This document shows positions 13,256 through 16,311 of a stretch of DNA of 16,311 bases, piece by piece. This DNA is from Pseudomonadota bacterium. GTDB taxonomy: Bacteria; Pseudomonadota; Alphaproteobacteria; Acetobacterales; Acetobacteraceae. The notes under the pieces were generated by a model. It worked only from the letters and a program-made list of their open reading frames with translations, was not told the DNA's origin and did not search any database. The position numbers and the translations under genes were made by a program. Positions within the stretch are counted from its first letter, which is position 1. Every line of letters begins with the position of its first letter. The stretch spans positions 1 through 16,311 of the forward strand of contig JAJXSZ010000033.1 in the NCBI GenBank assembly GCA_021784255.1. The letters are read 5' to 3'.

Positions 13256-15090
13256 CACAGAAGCCCCGTCGAGATCCATGGCAGGAACGCGATCAGCAGC
13301 GTGCCGACCAGGAGGGTGAGGATATAGGGTGCCATCGCGCGCATCCCCTTGTCGGGATCGACCCGGCCGATGGCGCAGGCGGTATAGTAACCGACGCCGA
13401 ACGGCGGCGCGAACAGCCCGATCCCCATCGAGAGGATGACGACCATCGCGTAGTGCACCTCGTTGATGCCAACCTCGCGCGCGATCGGAAACAGCAGCGG
13501 CCCGAACAGCACCATGGCCGGAATTCCTTCGAGCACCGAGCCCAGCACGATGAACGTCACGATCGAGGCGGCGAGGAAGGTGACGTGCCCGCCCGGCAGC
13601 CCGCGCATCGCCGCCGCGAGTGACTGCGAGAAACCCGACTGCGTGAGGCCCCAGGCCATGCCCGTCGCGGTGCCGATGATCATCAGGATGGCGCCGGAGA
13701 GCGACGCCGTCTCGACCAGCATCGGCACCAGGCGCCGCCAGTCGAAACACCGGTACAGCAACAGGCCCACCAGCGTTGCATAGGCGATCCCGACGGTCGA
13801 GACCTCGGTCGCGGTCGCGATCCCGTCCATCACCGTAAAGCGGATCAGGAACGGCAGCACCAGCGCGGGAAGCGCGACGACGAAGGACCGCAGCACCTGC
13901 GCGCGTGGCGTGCGCGGCAACGGCGTATCGCCGCGGCGACGATACCAGACGACGACACAGAGCAGGACCGCGACCACCAGCCCCGGCAGCAGCCCGCCAT
14001 TGAAAAGCGCCGCAATCGAAACGCCGGTCACCGAGCCGATGGTGATCAGCACGAGGCTTGGCGGCACTGTCTCCGTCTGCGCCCCGGTCGCCGCGAGGAG
14101 CGCAACCAGATCGCCAGCATCGGCGCCACGGGCGCGCATCTCGGGAAACAGCACCGGAGCGATCGCCGCCATGTCCGCGGCCTTGGAGCCGGAGATGCCG
14201 GAGACGAGATACATGCCGGCCACCAGCACGTAATGCATGCCGCCGCGCACATGCCCGAGCAGGCCGGCGAGGAACGTCACCATGGCGCGTGCCATGCCGG
14301 TCATCTCGATCAGCAACCCGAGGAAGACGAACAGCGGCACCGCCAGCAGAATGAGGCTCGACATCCCCTCGTCCATGCGCCCGACCAGGATCGCGAGCGG
14401 CGTGTCGGCGGCAAGGGCCAGATAAGAAAAGGCGGCGAGCCCGAAAGCGAAGGCAATCGGCACGCCGGCGAAAACCAGCGCCGCGACGACACCGACGAAA
14501 AAGATCAGCAGGTTGAAATTGCCAAGGCCGGGAAAAACCGGGCCGGCGAGCGCGAAGGCGGCGGCGACCGCCACGGCGCCCAGCACCGCGATCCGGCCCG
14601 CGCGCCCGCAACGCAGCAGCCGCAGCAGCGCCACCAGCAGCATGCAGAGCGTCCCCGCGGGTAGCGCCGAGGCTCGCCAGGCATCCGAGATCTGCATCGC
14701 CGGCGTGGTGATGGCGGCCTGCTCGCTCGCGTAGTCCACGGTGGGGCCGAGCAGCAGTGCGAGGAACAGCACCGACGCCGCCAGCGCCATCGCATCGAGC
14801 AGCGGGCGCCGTCCCGATCCCGCGCGCGACACCAGCGCGGTCATGCGCATGTGCTCGGCGCGACGCAGCGCGATCGCCGCCCCGAGCATCGCCAGCCAGA
14901 GGAACAGCATCGACGCCAGCTCGTCCGACCAGACGAACGGCCGGTTGAACACGTAGCGCGCGATGACGCCCGCCAGCAGCAGCAGGATCTCGGCCAGCAC
15001 CAGCCCCGCCGCCGCCAGCTCCAGGCCCCTGCCGAGGATGGTATCGGCAGCACCGAGCGGATCGCGCCGCGGCACCGCCGACACGCTCAT
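13255..15090 (-). CDS. dctQM: TRAP transporter fused permease (DctQ-DctM)
   Basis: Inner-membrane component of a tripartite ATP-independent periplasmic transporter, driven by a sodium or proton gradient. In this 611-aa protein the small subunit DctQ (about 1-190, four membrane helices, with the typical ARYVFNRPFVWSDELA motif) and the large subunit DctM (about 195-611, about 12 helices) form one chain. DctM hallmarks include FAGVPIAFAFGL, GGMHYVLVAGMYLVSGISGSKAADMAAI, FNGGLLPGL and LFAPPFGVGYYTAC. The start ATG 15090 lies 25 bases after the dctP stop, with AAGGCGA upstream; a longer in-frame extension would run through dctP. The stop overlaps the CoA-ligase start. Confidence 0.93.
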   Translation of the reverse strand: MSVSAVPRRDPLGAADTILGRGLELAAAGLVLAEILLLLAGVIARYVFNRPFVWSDELASMLFLWLAMLGAAIALRRAEHMRMTALVSRAGSGRRPLLDAMALAASVLFLALLLGPTVDYASEQAAITTPAMQISDAWRASALPAGTLCMLLVALLRLLRCGRAGRIAVLGAVAVAAAFALAGPVFPGLGNFNLLIFFVGVVAALVFAGVPIAFAFGLAAFSYLALAADTPLAILVGRMDEGMSSLILLAVPLFVFLGLLIEMTGMARAMVTFLAGLLGHVRGGMHYVLVAGMYLVSGISGSKAADMAAIAPVLFPEMRARGADAGDLVALLAATGAQTETVPPSLVLITIGSVTGVSIAALFNGGLLPGLVVAVLLCVVVWYRRRGDTPLPRTPRAQVLRSFVVALPALVLPFLIRFTVMDGIATATEVSTVGIAYATLVGLLLYRCFDWRRLVPMLVETASLSGAILMIIGTATGMAWGLTQSGFSQSLAAAMRGLPGGHVTFLAASIVTFIVLGSVLEGIPAMVLFGPLLFPIAREVGINEVHYAMVVILSMGIGLFAPPFGVGYYTACAIGRVDPDKGMRAMAPYILTLLVGTLLIAFLPWISTGLL

Positions 15091-15115
15091 GGCATCGCCT
15101 TTCCCACCCGCGGCG

Positions 15116-16144
15116 TCAGCCGAGGCTGCCGACGGATTTCTCGAGCAGCTTCCACGCCGCGTCGCCGTACTTCTTGTGCCACTCGGCGTAGAAGCCGGCG
15201 GAACGCAGCTTGTTGCGGAACGGCGCGGCGTCCACCGTGTTGAACACCATGCCCTTGGCAGCGAGGTCGGATTGCAGTCCGGCGTTGAGCTTCTCCACGT
15301 CGCCGCGTTCCAGCAGCGCCGCCTCATCGACGTGCTTGGTGAAAACCGCCTGCATCTCTTTCGGCAGCTTCTTCCAGGCCGCGCCGTTGGCGAGGAACCA
15401 GAAGCCATCCCACATGTGGTTGGTGAGCGCGCAGTATTTCTGCACCTCGTAGAGCTTCGCCACCGAGATGATGGCGAGCGGGTTCTCCTGCCCGTCGACC
15501 AGATGGGTCTGCAGCGCGGAATAGACCTCGGCGAAGTTGATCGACGTGGGCGCCGCGCCGAGTGCCTTGAACATCGAGGTCCAGAGCGGCGAGGGAGGCA
15601 CGCGGATCTTGAAGCCGACCAGGTCCTGCGGCGTCTTGATCGGCTTGGTCGCCGACGTGGTCTGGCGGAAGCCGTTATCCCAGATCTTGTCCATCGCCAC
15701 GAGGCCGGACTTGGCGATCTCGCCGCGGATATAGGCGCCGAGCGGCCCATCCATCGACTTCCACACCGTGGCGTAGTCGGGGAAGGCGAAGCCGATGCCG
15801 TTGATCGACGCGGCCGGAACCAGGGTGGAGAGGATGAGCCCCGAAAGGGTGAAGAACTGGATGCCGCCGGCGCGCAGCTGGCTCAGCATGTCGGTGTCGC
15901 CGCCGAGCTGGTTGTTGGGGAAAATCTTGATCTGCAATGCGCCGTTGGTGTCCTTCGCCACCGCCTCGGCCATCGCCTTGGCGCGGATGTTGAGCGGATG
16001 CGTCAGCGGCACGTTGTTGGCGAATTTGTAGGTGAACTTGGTCTGGGCGCGGGCGACGGCGGGCGCGGCGAGCGCCGCGGTGCCAAGCACGAGCGCGCCG
16101 CGCCTGGTCATCGGGCGACGGGCGGGAATCACGATGTTCTCCAC
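15116..16144 (-). CDS. dctP: TRAP transporter solute-binding protein DctP
   Basis: Periplasmic substrate-binding receptor of 342 aa that captures a carboxylate and delivers it to the fused permease encoded next. The N-terminus has a Tat-like signal (TRRGALVLGTAALAAPAVARA, residues about 13-33). DctP family landmarks follow: FPNNQLGGDTDMLSQLRAGG, DLVGFKIRVPPSPLW with the conserved carboxylate-binding Arg, and SALQTHLVDGQENPL. Substrates of the family include C4-dicarboxylates, sugar acids and aromatic acids, and this one cannot be assigned. GTG 16144 is chosen because AAGGAGGA lies about 6 bases upstream; ATG 16111 has no such site. It is the first gene of the operon, and no good hairpin separates it from dctQM. 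Confidence 0.94.
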   Translation of the reverse strand: MENIVIPARRPMTRRGALVLGTAALAAPAVARAQTKFTYKFANNVPLTHPLNIRAKAMAEAVAKDTNGALQIKIFPNNQLGGDTDMLSQLRAGGIQFFTLSGLILSTLVPAASINGIGFAFPDYATVWKSMDGPLGAYIRGEIAKSGLVAMDKIWDNGFRQTTSATKPIKTPQDLVGFKIRVPPSPLWTSMFKALGAAPTSINFAEVYSALQTHLVDGQENPLAIISVAKLYEVQKYCALTNHMWDGFWFLANGAAWKKLPKEMQAVFTKHVDEAALLERGDVEKLNAGLQSDLAAKGMVFNTVDAAPFRNKLRSAGFYAEWHKKYGDAAWKLLEKSVGSLG

Positions 16145-16220
16145 TGGGCTTCCTCCTTGTGAATCGCGGCTGCGAGCCGGTTGCTTGGGTTCGCGGCACC
16201 TAAGAAGGGCAGCGCGCCGC

Positions 16221-16226
16221 TGTCAA
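16221..16226 (-). promoter_or_regulatory. Candidate -35 element upstream of dctP
   Basis: A perfect TTGACA lies on the minus strand 77 bases before the dctP start. The sequence at the expected -10 position (CTTAGGT region) is poor, so this is only a tentative promoter. The remaining 16227-16311 is about 80% GC, and I see no supported gene in it. Confidence 0.3.
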
Positions 16227-16311
16227 CGCCGCCCGGCCCGCGCGGCAGGCCCCGCGCCCCGCGCCGCGGCCCACGCCGGCGCCTGCCGGACTTCTTCGCG
16301 CCGCCCGCGCC

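Noticed and set aside
15538..15807. TTGATCGAC half-sites inside dctP resembling FNR boxes
   Set aside because: The second half-site (ATCAA) is missing in both cases and they lie within coding sequence.
14963..16162. 399-aa open frame on the plus strand opposite dctP
   Set aside because: It is a shadow of dctP: composition is Arg/His/Gly-rich and there is no domain, while dctP has every family landmark and a strong ribosome site.
16145..16311. Possible end of another gene at the right edge
   Set aside because: Frames on both strands were read; all give Arg/Gly/Pro/Ala-rich sequence without a motif or ribosome site, so no gene can be supported.

Overview
The window is about 16.3 kb of very GC-rich DNA with densely packed genes, many sharing stop/start overlaps. 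The gene set (SecB, a bacterial Tim44-domain protein next to MltA, FliI/FliJ, a TRAP transporter with a fused DctQM subunit, FNR-type boxes) points to an alphaproteobacterium. An Acetobacteraceae/Rhodospirillales-like host would fit, but no rRNA or other taxonomic marker is present, so the lineage is an inference.

Layout. (1) 31-1838, plus strand: fliI and fliJ (flagellar export ATPase and its coiled-coil partner) overlap by ATGA. (2) 1879-3677, minus strand: a membrane-anchored Tim44-domain gene and mltA, joined by TGATG. They converge on fliJ. (3) 3845-5028, plus strand: a histidine phosphatase with a clear rho-independent terminator, then secB. Together (2) and (3) form a cell-envelope and secretion neighbourhood. 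(4) 5110-7697: a multipass membrane protein (minus) diverges from a periplasmic class I cytochrome c (plus), which is followed by an outer-membrane protein with an N-terminal c-type haem motif and a C-terminal beta-barrel, resembling Cyc2. Perfect FNR/FixK-type boxes (TTGAT-N4-ATCAA) precede both the cytochrome and the Cyc2-like gene, at the same distance from a -10-like hexamer. (5) 7760-10191: a fumarylacetoacetate-hydrolase-family enzyme (minus) diverges from a class III aminotransferase resembling taurine-pyruvate/omega-aminotransferases (plus). (6) 16144 down to 10215, minus strand: an apparent five-gene operon of dctP, fused dctQM, an acyl-CoA synthetase, a two-domain PCC/DUF296 protein and an AhpD-like protein. 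The two internal junctions on either side of the synthetase overlap.

How the genes may work together. Region 4 looks like a small module for moving electrons between the cell surface and the periplasm, switched by oxygen or redox state: a Cyc2-like haem-porin in the outer membrane, a soluble cytochrome c as partner, and possibly the adjacent membrane protein. This is the most interesting part of the window. Region 6 looks like uptake of an unidentified carboxylate through a TRAP transporter followed by activation to a CoA thioester. The substrate cannot be read from the sequence.

No tRNA, rRNA, insertion sequence, CRISPR array or prophage gene was recognised. No gene-free stretch exceeds about 170 bases.
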